Shown: positions 35,898 to 48,451, numbered from the stretch's first letter. The stretch: DNA of 64,000 nucleotides from Chaenocephalus aceratus (GCA_023974075.1 JAMFTG010000724.1:38501-102500), one strand, 5' to 3'. Made by a program: numbers and translations. Notes: generated by a model from the sequence alone, not told the origin.

Positions 35898-36312
35898 AGG
35901 CCTGGACACTGTTACTACTGTCATAACAAATACTTCATATCTTTGGAGACTTTACTATTAATGAACTTTGTGGGGTTTGGTTTCTACAGAAAGTAAAACA
36001 ATAAAACATGTTTCATTCTTATTTTGTGTGTTTTGATGATGTATTAATAAATAACATATAAAAACATTCCTGACGGTTGATGATGTGCTTTCTAATTAAA
36101 AAACTAAAAGACAATCAATGCATTTTATCTTTTTAAATCATGTTTATTTTAGGTATACTCTGGCACTTTAATATTTATCATAATAATACTAATGATAATA
36201 GTAGAGTGAAAGGCAAAGACACTTAAATAGTGAACATCTCAGAAAAACAACAAACTAATTAACTATATGAAATAAAACACAATCCCTAATTAGAGCCGTT
36301 CTGAAAAGGTGA
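35898..36312. other. A/T-rich intergenic, no feature
   Basis: Nothing recognisable. Confidence 0.5.
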
Positions 36313-36320
36313 GTCTTGAC

Positions 36321-36926
36321 CAGAGATGGGGTCGTTACTAAAAAAAAGTAATATATTACACTACTTCGTTACTCTCTACATAAAGTAATTCGTTACTTTA
36401 CTCGTTACTTTACTCGCAGCCCGCCCCTCCCTGCAGGCAGATCACGCAGACTGCTAAAGTTTCAAATGTTCTGTTAAGTTCAGTTTCCATTGTCGCATAA
36501 GACTGATCCAGATCCTGAATGTTTTCCTATCTGACCGTGGCTGTCCTCTGTCTCCTGCTATCTGACCGTGGCTGTCCTCTGTCTCCTGCTATCTGACCGT
36601 GGCTGTCCTCTGTCTCCTGCTATCTGACCGTGGCTGTCCTCTGCTCTGCTATGACCATGGCTGTCCTCTCCTGCTATCTGACCGTGGCTGTCCTCTGTCT
36701 CCTGCTATCTGACCGTGGCTGTCCTCTGTCTCCTGCTATCTGACCGTGGCTGTCCTCTGTCTCCTGCTATCTGACCGTGGCTGTCCTCTGTCTCCTGCTA
36801 TCTGACCGTGGCTGTCCTCTGTCTCCTGCTATCTGACCGTGGCTGTCCTCTGTCTCCTGCTATCTGACCGTGGCTGTCCTCTGTCTCCTGCTATCTGGAC
36901 TCTGTAACGCGTTACACCCAACTCTG
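36321..36926. mobile_element. hAT element with perfect 8-bp TSD
   Basis: The ends CAGAGATGGGGTCGTTACT and the inverted TAACGCGTTACACCCAACTCTG belong to the fish 'AACGCGTTAC' hAT group. GTCTTGAC is duplicated exactly at 36313-36320 and 36927-36934. The interior is replaced by a 31-bp tandem array. Confidence 0.88.
36538..36893. repeat. 31-bp minisatellite inside a hAT element
   Basis: About 11 copies of CTATCTGACCGTGGCTGTCC followed by TCTGTCTCCTG. Confidence 0.95.
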
Positions 36927-36934
36927 GTCTTGAC

Positions 36935-37467
36935 CACAGGCTGTTTGGTTTTTACCTGATCTGATGCACCTTTTCTCTTTGTGAAGCAGCACACGTGTCC
37001 TCCGGCCAGCAGGGGGCAGTGTCTCTTCCCTGTTCACTGTGAAAACATGCTGCTGGAGTTCATAGTTGTGATTTATTTGTACACTCAAACTGTCAGACAC
37101 ACTGAGGCCTTTCTCAGACTACACTCGCTGCAGGAAACTCAGATTATTATTATTATAGAGGTCGTGATATTTAATGTTGTGGCACGACATCACGGTTTGA
37201 ACAGGGTCAAAGAAACGTCTTTAGATTGTCATCAAAGTAAAGAATGTCTTTGGTTAGGACCGTCCGGGAGGAGAGTCCTGTTCCTTTCTGAGATTAAGGA
37301 CCATTTCTACGGCCTATGAGATTTCAGAAGAACTTGTATTCTGACATGGAATGTTCTGGAACAGAATACAGCTTTGTGGAAGAGAGCAGGATATGTTTCG
37401 GGGGAAAGGGAAGCACTTTGGTAAATAAGGAAAAGTATGATTTGGTTATTTATTTAACGTGTGTGTG
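36935..37467. other. Unassigned intergenic
   Basis: No gene or element recognised. Confidence 0.45.
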
Positions 37468-38010
37468 TGAGAGGATGGGTCTGAGAGAGGATGGGTCAGC
37501 AGAGAGGATGGGTCTGAGAGAGGACGGGTCTGAGAGAGGATGGGTCTGAGAGAGGATGGGTCTGAGAGAGGATGGGTCTGAGAGAGGATGGGTCTGAGAG
37601 AGGATGGGTCTGAGAGAGGACGGGTCTGAGAGGATGGGTCTGAGAGAGGATGGGTCTGAGAGAGGATGGGTCTGAGAGAGGATGGGTCTGAGAGAGGATG
37701 GGTCTGAGAGAGGACGGGTCTGAGAGAGGATGGGTCTGAGAGAGGACGGGTCTGAGAGAGGATGGGTCTGAGAGAGGATGGGTCTGCAGAGAGGATGGGT
37801 CTGAGAGAGGATGGGTCTGCAGAGAGGATGGGTCTGAGAGAGGATGGTCTGAGAGAGGATGGGTCAGCAGAGAGGATGGGTCTGAGAGAGGATGGGTCTG
37901 AGAGAGGATGGGTCTGAGAGAGGATGGTCAGAGAGAGGATGGGTCAGCAGAGAGGATGGGTCTGAGAGAGGATGGGTCTGAGAGAGGATGGGTCAGCAGA
38001 GAGGAGAGAT
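37468..38010. repeat. 16-bp minisatellite AGAGAGGATGGGTCTG
   Basis: About 34 copies, some with GGGTCAGC or GGGTCTGC variants. Confidence 0.95.
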
Positions 38011-38375
38011 CAGCAGAGCTGCCTGCACTGAGTGTGTGAGGAAGTCCGTGGATTGGTCAATTTGGACCAATCAGCGGGGGCTTAACGTAACGGCTACTGG
38101 CCATTCCTAGACACAGCACCCAGGAAGTAAAGCATGGACAGTGACGTGTCTCCAACGAGGCGTTTTGGGGAGGTCCTCTCTGTGTTAGAGGTTTACTCGC
38201 TGCAGGGTGTACTTTGAGGGTTTGACTCTGCAGACCGTTCACATGCAGAGAAACCTTCATCACAACAAGGGGACGGGCGATAACCGGGAAAGCATGACAT
38301 GTGACCTTTAACAAATACTGCAACATTTGGAAAACTATTAAAAACAATATTTTGGAAAAGTATTAGAGTGAGTGA

Positions 38376-38380
<5 letters not shown>

Positions 38381-38436
<56 letters not shown>
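38381..38436. repeat. (GT)n microsatellite
   Basis: Pure GT tract preceded by AGTG units. Confidence 0.97.
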
Positions 38437-38440
<4 letters not shown>

Positions 38441-38548
38441 TGGGCTCTAAGAGTGTGGGTGTAGTTTTCTGTTTGTCCACTAGATGGTAGTCCAAGCTCA
38501 GTTTTCTCCTCAAGTCTTTTCTGTGATCTCCACCTGAGCGATGAACAG

Positions 38549-38640
38549 AGGTGGAAGAAGTACTCAGATCTTTTCCTTTAGTAAAAGTAGAAGTACTCAG
38601 ATCTTGTTCTTTAGTAAAAGTAGAAGTACTCAGATCTTTA
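38549..38640. mobile_element. Fragment of the AAGTACTC transposon family
   Basis: AGAGGTGGAAGAAGTACTC at the left matches the terminus of the element in pdcd2l intron 1. Two AGTAAAAGTAGAAGTACTCA units follow, then it is cut by an L2 fragment. Confidence 0.7.
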
Positions 38641-38754
38641 ATTAATACAATAAAATATACACAGCATAGTTATCATTACCTTAGTGTGTCTGTATTCTGT
38701 TGATCTTGGTTTTTTTATATTGACGTCTGATAAGAACTCCTTGTACTTTGACTG

Positions 38755-39048
38755 TACTGGTGGCATATTTATACTATACCTACAAGTCCCTCCATGCCCT
38801 TGCCCCCCAGTACCTATCGGACATCCTCCACCCACATGCCCCACCCCGGAACCTGCGGTCCTCAGACTCCGGCCTGCTCACCACCCCCCGCACCAAACTG
38901 AGAACCTTCGGGGACAGAGCCTTCAGCGTGGCAGCCCCCCCCCTCTGGAACGCTCTCCCTGCGGAGATTCGCAACATCCCCACACTGGACGCCTTCAAAG
39001 GGCCCTCAAGTCCCATCTGTTCATCAAGGCTTTCGGCCCTTAAATCGA
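38755..39048 (+). mobile_element. L2-like LINE ORF2 C-terminal fragment
   Basis: Translated: TYKSLHALAPQYLSDIL, then RSSDSGLLTTPRTKLRTFG, DRAFSVAAPPLWNALPAEIR and LDAFK, the C-terminal block of fish L2/Rex-type reverse-transcriptase proteins. It is 5'-truncated and has a frameshift near the end. Confidence 0.82.
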
Positions 39049-39427
39049 TCTGTTGTTTTGTCTGTCTGACCTTTGTTTTGTTTTGTTTTGTGTGTGGGCC
39101 ATTTTTTCCCCTTCTCCGTTGTAAGTTTCTACGGAGAAGTGGAAAAGTGTCCGGGGCTTAATTTCCCCTTTTCCGTTAAAAATATTCATCCATACATTTT
39201 GGACTACGGTCTGCACAAAATCGGAAACCCGGTTTTTGGGTGTGCACTTAGAAAAAAAACGGCTGTCTGCAAACACGGAGGTGAAGTGTCCGCTCACCAT
39301 GCACTCTGGGTCGGCCTTATTTTGAGCCTCAAGACCCCCCAGCCTGGTTCTCACAAGAGTTGACTCACAAATGTGCCTCTGGAGGAATGCGAGGGGAGTC
39401 GACACGGGACTCTACCCGCGTTATGAG

Positions 39428-40469
39428 CAGTGTTGTGCTAGTTACTGAAAACCAGTAACTAGTTACCATTACTAGTTACTTCATTTCAAAAGTAACTCAG
39501 TTACTTTACTGATTTCTTACACCAGAAAGTAATGCGTTACTGTGAAAAGTAACGTTTTAGTTACTTAAAAAAGGGCTGCCATTATATTAATGCCCTTATA
39601 GCCTTCATTTCAGTTCTGTTATTGCATTGGAGAATAATACAATCTGTTGATCAACTTCACATGCACTATATGCAATCTGGATAGCATCGATATTAGCTGG
39701 CTTTCCATGTTTGTATATTCTTTCTCCAGGTAGTTGGAAAAAGTGTTCCGTCCCATATGCCGTGTGCCGCCCGGACATGCTATCATGCTAACTAGCTCCC
39801 TGAGAGCGGGTGACTCCACTGTAGCAACAGCCTGCATGTGTTCTACAACATACCGGGCAATGGCTTTATCGACTTTTCCTGGCTAGCAGTCCCTCGGTTA
39901 AAATCCAGCCGCTGCTGCTGAGGTGCAGGTGGAGGTGCAGGTGCAGGTGGAGGTGCAGGTGGAGGTGCAGGTGCAGGTGGAGGTGGAGTGGCGTCGGCTG
40001 AGTCTCTGTGGTCTTAGCTACTAGCTTCGTCCCAGCATGTTGTTTCTGCAGATGATTTAAGAGATTTGAATGACTGGTTTGGGCAGTAGATAGGCTCTTT
40101 GACCCGCCAGGACACAACTTACATTTAACTAAAACGTTCTTTTCTTTGTGCTCGATAAAAGTGAAATAGTGAGAATATCTCCAGGTGGAGAAACTAGACT
40201 TGAGCTCCGCCGCCGCCATGACAGTCTTGTTAGTAAACAACACAAACACGCCCACAGCGCGTCTCCGCATGCGACACAGGAAGTATCTAAGTACATTTAC
40301 TCAAGTACTTAAGTACAGTTCTCATCTCTGTTCGCCTGGCTGCTGACTATATAAAAAACTAACGCAGTAACGCACCATGTAGTCACGGTAACTGAGTTAC
40401 TGAATTTAAAAAGTAATGCGTTACTGCCAAAAATAACGGCGTACAAGTAACGCGTTAGTCCCAACGCTG
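39428..40469 (-). mobile_element. hAT element with BED-finger fragment
   Basis: The left end is CAGTGTTGTGCTAGTTACTG. The right end is AACGCGTTAGTCCCAACGCTG, a fish hAT terminus. The target duplication is GTTATGAG at 39420-39427 and ATTATGAG at 40470-40477 (7 of 8). The - strand carries a BED zinc finger but no transposase core. Confidence 0.85.
39866..40270 (-). pseudogene. BED zinc-finger N-terminus of hAT transposase
   Basis: Contains VWRYSHYFTF-like sequence, VKCKLCPGG and SNLLNHLQKQH, giving a C-x2-C...H-x4-H BED finger, as at the start of hAT transposases. A short GGTGCA/GGTGGA repeat then encodes (HL)n, and the frame ends without the catalytic region. Confidence 0.75.
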
Positions 40470-41150
40470 ATTATGAGGCACTATTTTCGGATACTTTTTT
40501 TCATTTTCTCCACTTTTTCTCTGGTTCTCAAAAAAGTTTACTCTGACAAATGTGCCTCTGGAGGAAGGCCAGGGGAGACACGGAACTCTGCCGCCTCACC
40601 ATGCACCTAAAACGGAATAATATGGATGGCTAGAGACCCCCACCCTGGTTCTAATCAAAGTGATTTAGCCAGTTATGAACCACAGAGGGAATGTGTACAC
40701 CTGGAGGATAGGACCGAGAGATGACAGACTCTGGCCGCCTCACACGGCACTATTGTCGGACCCTTTCTTCGCTTTACCCCGGTTCTATTACTCTTTCCTC
40801 CTTTGACCATAAAACCCGTTTCCTGCTGGGTGCTGCCTGGTTCCGGGGCACCCCAAGCCCTCTCATGGTCGGGGCAGCTGGGTGAGTATCATGAATTGAT
40901 ACCTCGGATATGAGTCTGTCGGCCTGGTTCTTCGGGGCATGAGAGGTGCCCGCGATGGGATGGTGCAATCGGCAGATTCAGCAGTTTCTAACAAGACGTC
41001 AGCGATGATCAGAGCCCTGTTCTCTGGGTAAGACAGCGAGGTGCTGCGCCCTGGGCGTCTGTGAGTCTCAGCCCCTGCTAACAGCCGTGACAGCAGTGTG
41101 CAAGTTGATTTTGAGGATAACAACTGGTGACTTCTAGAACTGTGTGAGTA

Positions 41151-41945
41151 ACATTCTGTGTTTAGACTTCTCTGTTTCAGTGTGTGCTCTGTATCAATGC
41201 TCTGGAGTTGATCTGATTGAAATTGTGATTTTAAATCTCAAAACCGCTCCAGTATCCGTCAGGCAGAAACTTGGGACAAGTCATTTGACTGAAACCTTAA
41301 AACTGAACTAACTGACTGCTAGGCTTAACTTTGATTTAAACATTTGTAGAATACTGAGAGCTTTATTGAGTAGGTGTAACTGTATTAAGGGTTAAACTCA
41401 TAACTTTATAACTTAGGCTTTAATGTAATTGTAAAACCATCGTGCCACTGAAAAGATACAATAACAACTCAGGAGGGAGCCAGTCTAGATTTCCTTTGAG
41501 GGCCACCAGCTGCAGAGAGTGAACTGCAATCAGGTGTCCATTTTAGGTAACTTTCCTGGAGCGTCAGCTTCAGCGTCAGACAGGCAAAGACATTAGAGTC
41601 CTGCGGGAGTCACGAGGAGGCAACTCCTACTCAGATTGAGCGAAGTATCGCTGGTGTTTTCTTTTCTTTAGTTCTCTAGCCCCTCAGGCTGTAATCATGT
41701 GTATGTTCTCCATTCCTGTTTATGTGTCTTCTCGCAATTATCACTCGCCCCGTGTATCTCCTAATCGATATAACCGGCCTGTCCCCCCCATTTGTTGCCA
41801 CGACGAGTGTAAACCAACTGGGTGAAATTGCGTAGCGTTGCTTTCCTCCAGAAGGACTTTAGCTGGTTCCCCGTGGAGAGAGCTGTCAGAGCGGTTCCTC
41901 TCAGAAGAGCAGCTGCTGGGCGGAGTCACAGAGACGCTCAACTGA

Positions 41946-41948
<3 letters not shown>
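41151..41948. other. Unassigned intergenic
   Basis: No gene or element recognised. Confidence 0.4.

Positions 41949-42007
<59 letters not shown>
41949..42007. repeat. (GT)n microsatellite
   Basis: Pure GT tract. Confidence 0.97.
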
Positions 42008-42008
<1 letters not shown>

Positions 42009-43655
42009 AGCAGCTGCTGTCACATCCTCTGAGGAGTGATGGCGCTCTTTTAATTTCTCATTATGTGCAGTGCCATGTTTGTTTCAAGCTGCTGCAACAG
42101 CAACATTCCCCACATCGGGGTGAATAAAGTAAATCTGATCTGATCTCATAAACCCTTAATAGTCCCACAGAGGGGAAAAGTACATTTTGCATCCGACCCA
42201 TCCTAGTGTTGGGAGCAGTGTGGGGAGCGGTGCCTTGCTCAGGGACACCTCGGCAGCACTTGGTCTCTCTGGGATATTTTTCGCTAATAAAATGTCGAAA
42301 ATTATGATGAAATATTGAAGAATATGTTGTAAAAATTCGTGGAAAACTAGTGAGGTCCATGTCCACTTGTTGCTGATGGTTGTGGTCGAGCAGCTAGGCA
42401 CTAACATCTGTATCACGGTCAGTAGCGTCTGGAGCACGAACGCAACCCTGCGATCCGCCATTGTTGTTGTTGGCGAAACACATCAGCAATGACGCGGGTG
42501 AGCAGGAGAGGCGGGGCTATGGCGGCATCGATTCAGGAAATGATCGTATAGTGCGTACACACGGAGTCGCAAGCGCTTCGTCCTCAGACCTACCCACTTT
42601 GGGAGTGTATCGGATTCCGTCTCCGAATCCGCGTTTCCGTTTCGGCCCCGCGTGGACGAACCGTCTATACGATAGAGAACGTTAGCGGATTCAACTAATA
42701 TCGTCTCCGTGTGGACGGGGCCTAAGATTCATGGCTTATGGGGTTGATTGATTTAATATTTAATTTCTTGGTAACTATATTTTGACTAATGGTTTCTTGA
42801 TTTCACGATTCCTCGAGCGACGCTGAGTCGAGGTGGAGCAGCTCTCACTCGATCCTGACCAATGAAAACCCTCTGTTTCTTCAACTGCTGCTCAAACCCA
42901 CAGCTCAATTCACCGTGTTTCCTCCTTTCCTCTATACATAAGTAAATCTCTAACTGAGGTAGGAACACACGAGGAAAACAAGCTTCAGGAACTCTGCTAA
43001 TAATCTCCAGTCACGTCCCTCCTGGAGGAAACAAAGGGATACAACTTTAATCGTTACGAACTAAACAAAAACTTTGTGAAGCAGGAAACTTTGGATAATG
43101 TATCGTTGTAATCTCGCTGCGGAGGTTTTGTTGATTGAGGAGTCTTCTGAAAGCTGCTGAGTCCGTCTGAATAACGGGCCTTCATTAGCAAACAGTGGAA
43201 ATCGTCTCTTAATTGCGGCTGATGGTTTGTTAAGTTGTTTTAAGTGCCTGGCAATTATGTGTGTCATTAAGAAGGTAACGACATAGCAATGCAATTAAAA
43301 AAAACAAACCCTGGCGTAATCTGCAGGTTGGGAAAGGTCATCAGCAGCTCGTCTAAAACCTGCAGTGTTAGCCTCTCGACTCAGTGAAGTGAGGACCTCT
43401 CCGTCTGAAGGAACCGGCGGGACTTTCTGCATCTCTTTTTGGTTCTTTTCCCTCTATTTTAAGACATTGTGTTGTTTTTCAATCATTTTGAAATGTTTTG
43501 ATGTTTTGTTGTATGATAAATCATTGATTATACATGTATGGTTTATCTGTGAGGAAAGGCTCAGTGATGCTGCTTGTGAGGGGCGTTCCTCTTGGATAGA
43601 GTTACCATGCACTCACGTAGGATTCCCCCAAAAATAGTTGTTGCCTCTCGAAAGG
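42008..43655. other. Mixed intergenic; candidate conserved noncoding block
   Basis: 42200-42265 holds GGTGCCTTGCTCAGGGACAC, a common fish interspersed word. 42540-42725 ends TCTCCGTGTGGACGGGGCCT, resembling a DNA-transposon terminus. 43120-43300 is unique, A/T-rich and full of homeodomain-like TTAATTG, CATTAG and CAATTATG words; it could be a regulatory element, but this cannot be shown from one sequence. Confidence 0.35.
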
Positions 43656-43703
43656 CAGCCAGATACTGATCCAGATACTGATCCAGATACTGATCCAGAT
43701 ACT
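43656..43703. repeat. 12-bp repeat GATACTGATCCA
   Basis: Four copies. Confidence 0.9.
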
Positions 43704-43727
43704 GCAACTGATGGACAATTATCCATA

Positions 43728-44170
43728 GGCTAGGCTAGGCGAGGCTAGGCGAGGCTAGGCGAGGCTAGGCTAGGCTAAGCTAGGCGAGGCGAGGCTAGGC
43801 TAGGCTAGGCTAAGCTAGGCGAGGCTAGGCTAGGCGAGGCTAGGCTAGGCTAGGCTAGGCGAGGCTAGGCTAGGCGAGGCTAAGCTAGGCGAGGCGAGGC
43901 TAGGCTAGGCTAAACTAAGCTAGGCGAGGCTAGGCGAGGCTAGGATAGGCTAAGCTAGGCGAGGCTAGGCGAGGCGAGGCGAGGCTAAGCTAGGCGAGGC
44001 GAGGCTAGGCTAGGCTAGGCTAAACTAAGCTAGGCGAGGCTAGGCTAAGCTAGGCGAGGCTAGGATAGGCTAGGCGAGGCTAGGATAGGCGAGGCTAGGA
44101 TAGGCTAAGCTAGGCGAGGCTAGGCTAGGCAAGGCGAGGCTAGGCGAGGCGAGGCAAGGCGATGCGAGGC
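43728..44170. repeat. 5/10-bp minisatellite (TAGGC/GAGGC)n
   Basis: About 88 pentamers of TAGGC, GAGGC and TAAGC in mixed order; strongly biased to G on one strand. Confidence 0.95.
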
Positions 44171-44976
44171 ATTCAAGGTGCTTTACAAAAATGAAAGACA
44201 TTCAGACAAAGACATTTAAAAACAGTAAAAGATAATAAAAGAAACATTAAAACAAAAACAAAAAATGAAAGACATTAAGAAAATGGCATTTCAAATCAGT
44301 CATTAAAAAGAAAAGCTAATAAAATAAACATTAAAAGTTACAGTGCAGTCTAAGATATGAATAGTTCAATTATTTCGGTTCTTGATCCATCGTCAACATT
44401 TTTTCAAATATTATTGTTATTCTTGATGGAAAATCACCTAAAATACCAGTTTATTATATACCATGTTATTTTGTGTACAAAAGTTAGTGAGATATAAAAA
44501 GGCAGTTAAGCTATAACTATTGATTTATTGAAAAGCCAGTAAAAAAGTTTGTTGTCGAACTTGGATTTGGTTTTCTTGAAGTATTATAAGTATTGGACGA
44601 ATTGTAATAAAGCCTCCACCCCTGGGCCAGCAGGCCGTTCAGTAGCTCATCCATGGGTCCATTGGCCCGAAGACACTTCACCGTGTAGACAGGAAGCACT
44701 AGATGCTGCAACTGATGGACAGTAATCCTACGTAGTCAAAGTCGTGTCAAGAATTACACATTTTGATTATCTTTGTCGATATTTGCATCTCTTTGTGGAT
44801 ATTTTGTGTTTGGTTTTGGTTGCTTGTTAACATTTTACATCTCTTTTTGGTTTTGTCTCTATTTTAAAACGTTATGTTGGTTTTTTTCCCAATCATTTTG
44901 GATTTCTTGGTTGCTTTGTTATCTCTGAATCCCTCGTGGTCTTTTTGTGTCTCTTCTCTCTCCAGAGGCTCCAAAC
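44171..44976. other. A/T-rich intergenic, no feature
   Basis: A-rich tracts and no recognisable gene. Confidence 0.45.
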
Positions 44977-45387
44977 CAGGGGTGTCAAACTCAAGGCCCG
45001 GGGGCCAAATCCGGCCCGCCACTTCATTTTACGTGGCCCACAAGAGCTTTCAAAGTATATAATTTATTTAAGTTTATTTTAAAGTTACGTGCCGCTATAC
45101 AGGAGAACGTTGCCCATAAACCACATGTCCCACAATGCATCTCATTGTGTGACATGCGCAATGAAGAGACTTGCAATTATTTTCCCTAGACTTCTGCTTT
45201 CAGACGTAGTTAATTATGAAGTTATCACCCTATCCGATAAGAATCCAATGCAGAGGAAATATTGTAAAATAATACATTATTTTATATTATCTATGTATAT
45301 TTATATAATCTTAAAGTTACCACCGGCCCTTTGAGTGCAGCCATAATTCTAATGTGGCCCGCGATGAAATTGAGTTTGACACCCCTG
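44977..45387. mobile_element. Non-autonomous hAT element, relative of 4998-5487
   Basis: CAGGGGTGTCAAACTCAAGG at the left and TTGAGTTTGACACCCCTG at the right. The interior matches the first copy in reverse (CCCACAATGCATCTCA, CTAGACTTCTGC). The 8-bp flanks CTCCAAAC and CTCTACAC agree at 6 of 8. Confidence 0.85.
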
Positions 45388-45813
45388 CTCTACACCCACC
45401 GCGCTGCAGGGTCAGAGCGGTCCGTTTAGTATCTGTTACAGGACTGGATGAGACGCGTCCAATCAGAGCAGAGCTCCAGGGCTCTCCACCCAGAGTGCCG
45501 GATTGACCCTGAACGCATCTATTAGCATAATTGCATTTCAAACGGGTCAGGATGACGGCTCCACGTGCAATGAGCCGTGGAGCGATTAGAGACGGCTCCG
45601 GGAATTCATTAGGACTCCAGAGAAACAACCGGGAGCCGGCGGTAACGGGGCAAGCTGTTGTAAAACGCATGACCTCGTGTCAGCGATACGGGGATACATC
45701 CACCCCCGCATGATTGCGATGATTCATTCGCCGAAGGACGCACGAAGCGTTCATCTGGTGTTGCTTTAAAGGTGTCTTCAGACTGATGGGGGGGGCTGCC
45801 ACCTGAACATTGA
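45388..45813. other. Unique sequence, possible conserved noncoding element
   Basis: 45510-45620 contains ATTAGCATAATTGCATTTC, dense in octamer/homeodomain-like words, in otherwise repeat-free sequence. No exon seen. Confidence 0.35.
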
Positions 45814-48130
45814 GTTAAAGGTCCCCATCATCCTGTTCCTCATCAGTATCTCCCAGGGCTCAGATATATCCAGAGCCTGTCTCTGATTGGCTGAAACACC
45901 AAACAGATCATCGCAGCATTACCCATAACCCCCTCTGTTTCAGCCCTGTTTCCAAAGTGCTGATTCTCTGTCTGTGACTTTAGATGAAAATAGGGAGCCC
46001 CTCCCCACGCCCCTCTGAGAGACATCTGGTTACAAAGAACTCAATGGAGCTCTAGAGGAGATTCAGGTGATAAGGGGGGGGGGGTTACCTTGGCTGCTGA
46101 TTGGCTAATGGTTACTCAAGACAGGACATCGTTATGACATCACAAAGTGGCCAAAATCTGATCAGCTCATTTTCAGACAAGTTTTTATAGAAATGGATCA
46201 AAAAGAGAGAAAATCTTTGTTCCTGAAACTTTCAGAGTCTCTTTCCACAGAGGGGACACATGTTGATGTAGAAGAGACATGGAGAAGAGGGACACATGTT
46301 GATGTAGAAGAGACATGGAGAAGAGGGGACACATGTTGATGTAGAAGAGACATGAAGAAGAGGGACACATGTTGATGTAGAAGAGACATGAAGAAGAGGG
46401 GACACATGTTGATGTAGAAGAGACATGAAGAAGAGGGGACACATGTTGATGTAGAAGAGACATGGAGAAGAGGGGACACATGTTGATGTAGAAGAGACAT
46501 GAAGAAGAGGGGACACATGTTGATGTAGAAGAGACATGAAGAAGAGGGGACACATGTTGATGTAGAAGAGACATGAAGAAGAGGGGACACATGTTGATGT
46601 AGAAGAGACATGAAGAAGAGGGGACACATGTTGATGTAGAAGAGACATGGAGAAGAGGGGACACATGTTGATGTAGAGAGACATGAAGAAGAGGGGACAC
46701 ATTTGATGTAGAAGAGACATGGAGACGAGGGGACACATATTGATGTAGAAGAGACATGAAGAAGAGGGGGACCATGTTGATGTAGAAGAGACATGAAGAA
46801 GAGGGGACACATGTTGATGTAGAAGATACATGAAGAAGAGGGGACAGCGTGTTGATGTAGAAGAGACATGGAGAAGAGGGGGACACGTGTTGATGTAGAA
46901 GAGACATGAAAGAAGAGGGGACACATGTTGATGTAGAAGAGACATGAAGAAGAGGGGACACATGTTGATGTAGAAGAGACATGGAGAAGAGGGGACACAT
47001 TTGATGTAGAAGAAGATACATGGAGAAGAGGTACACATGGTTGATGTAGAAGATACATGAAGAAGAGGGGAGCACATGTTGATGTAGAAGAGACATGGAG
47101 ACGAGGGGACAGCATATTGATGTAGAAGAGACATGAAGAAGAGGGGACACATGTTGATGTAGAAGAGACATGAAGAAGAGGGGACACATGTTGATGTAGA
47201 AGATACATGAAGAAGAGGGGACACATGTTGATGTAGAAGAGACATGAAGAAGAGGGGACACATGTTGATGTAGAAGAGACATGGAGAAGAGGGGACACGT
47301 GTTGATGTAGAAGAGACATGGAGAAGAGGGGACACGTGTTGATGTAGAAGAGACATGAAGAAGAGGGGACACATGTTGATGTAGAAGAGACATGGAGAAG
47401 AGGGGACACATGTTGATGTAGAAGAGACATGGAGAAGAGGGGACACATGTTGATGTAGAAGAGACATGAAGAAGAGGGGACACATGTTGATGTGGAAGAG
47501 ACACGAAGAAGAGGGGACACATGTTGATGTAGAAGAGACATGGAGAAGAGGGGACACATGTTGATGTAGAAGAGACATGAAGAAGAGGGGACACATGTTG
47601 ATGTGGAAGAGACATGGAGAAGAGGGGACACATGGTGATGTAGAAGAGACATGAAGAAGAGGGGACACATGTTGATGTAGAAGAGGGGACACATGTTGAT
47701 GTAGAAGAGACATGAAGAAGAGGGGACACATGTTGATGTGGAAGAGACATGAAGAAGAAGAGGGGACACGTGTTGATGAAGAAGAGACATGAAGAAGAAG
47801 AGGGGACACATGTTGATGAAGAAGAGACATGAAGAAGAAGAGGGGACACATGTTGATGAAGAAGAGACATGAAGAAGAAGAGGGGACACATGTTGATGAA
47901 GAAGAGACATGAAGAAGAAGAGGGGGACACATGTTGATGAAGAAGAGACATGAAGAAGAAGAGGGGACACATGTTGATGAAGAAGAGACATGAAGAAGAA
48001 GAGGGGACACATGTTGATGAAGAAGAGACATGAAGAAGAAGAGGGGACACATGTTGATGAAGAAGAGACATGAAGAAGAAGAGGGGACACATGTTGATGA
48101 AGAAGAGACATGAAGAAGAAGAGGGGAGTT
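45814..48130. mobile_element. MITE-A copy expanded by an internal minisatellite
   Basis: The left end TTAAAGGTCCCCATCATCC and body words CCCTGTTTCCAAAGTGCTGA and TCTGATTGGC are shared with 62279-63248 and 20281-20482. From 46248 the sequence becomes a tandem array, and no right terminus is found. Confidence 0.65.
46248..48125. repeat. 37/40-bp minisatellite, about 50 copies
   Basis: The 37-bp unit has GAGGGGACACATGTTGATG and TAGAAGAGACATGA. After about 47755 it becomes 40 bp with an extra AGA and GAAGAAG. All three - strand frames lack stops, so overlapping frames of 764, 637 and 633 codons appear (repeats of SPLLHVSSTSTCVPSS, CPLFFMSLLHQHV and SSPCLFYINM). These are not genes. Confidence 0.97.
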
Positions 48131-48278
48131 CATGCCGATATGTTAAATGTATTTTAGCAGGAAGTCGGTTTCTTTGCACGATAATGACTTTTTGTTTTGT
48201 TCCGGATTCTTCTGAAAATGTAATAAAGATAATAAGATTTAAGAAATAAAAGAACAACAAAAACATGCTTTCATCAGG

Positions 48279-48279
<1 letters not shown>

Positions 48280-48345
<66 letters not shown>
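48280..48345. repeat. (GT)n microsatellite
   Basis: Pure GT tract. Confidence 0.97.
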
Positions 48346-48346
<1 letters not shown>

Positions 48347-48451
48347 CGCTCTTATCGATTAATTCAGCCAATACTCTGGTTCTCATCTCAAACAGAACAT
48401 CCCCGGATATCCCTCTAAATAACAACAGCATATTCCGCATGATGAAAGTCA

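Larger units (their letters stand above)
39110..41150. other. Possible degenerate LTR with U3-like direct repeats
   Basis: Diverged direct repeats (CAAATGTGCCTCTGGAGGAA at about 39368 and 40547; GGCACTATT(T/G)TCGGA at about 40477 and 40747; CCCTGGTTCT words) are spaced a few hundred bp apart, like duplicated LTR enhancers. They are followed by ATAAAACCC and a GGTGCTGCC region. No coding domain and no clear ends. A hAT element (39428-40469) is inserted in it. Confidence 0.35.
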
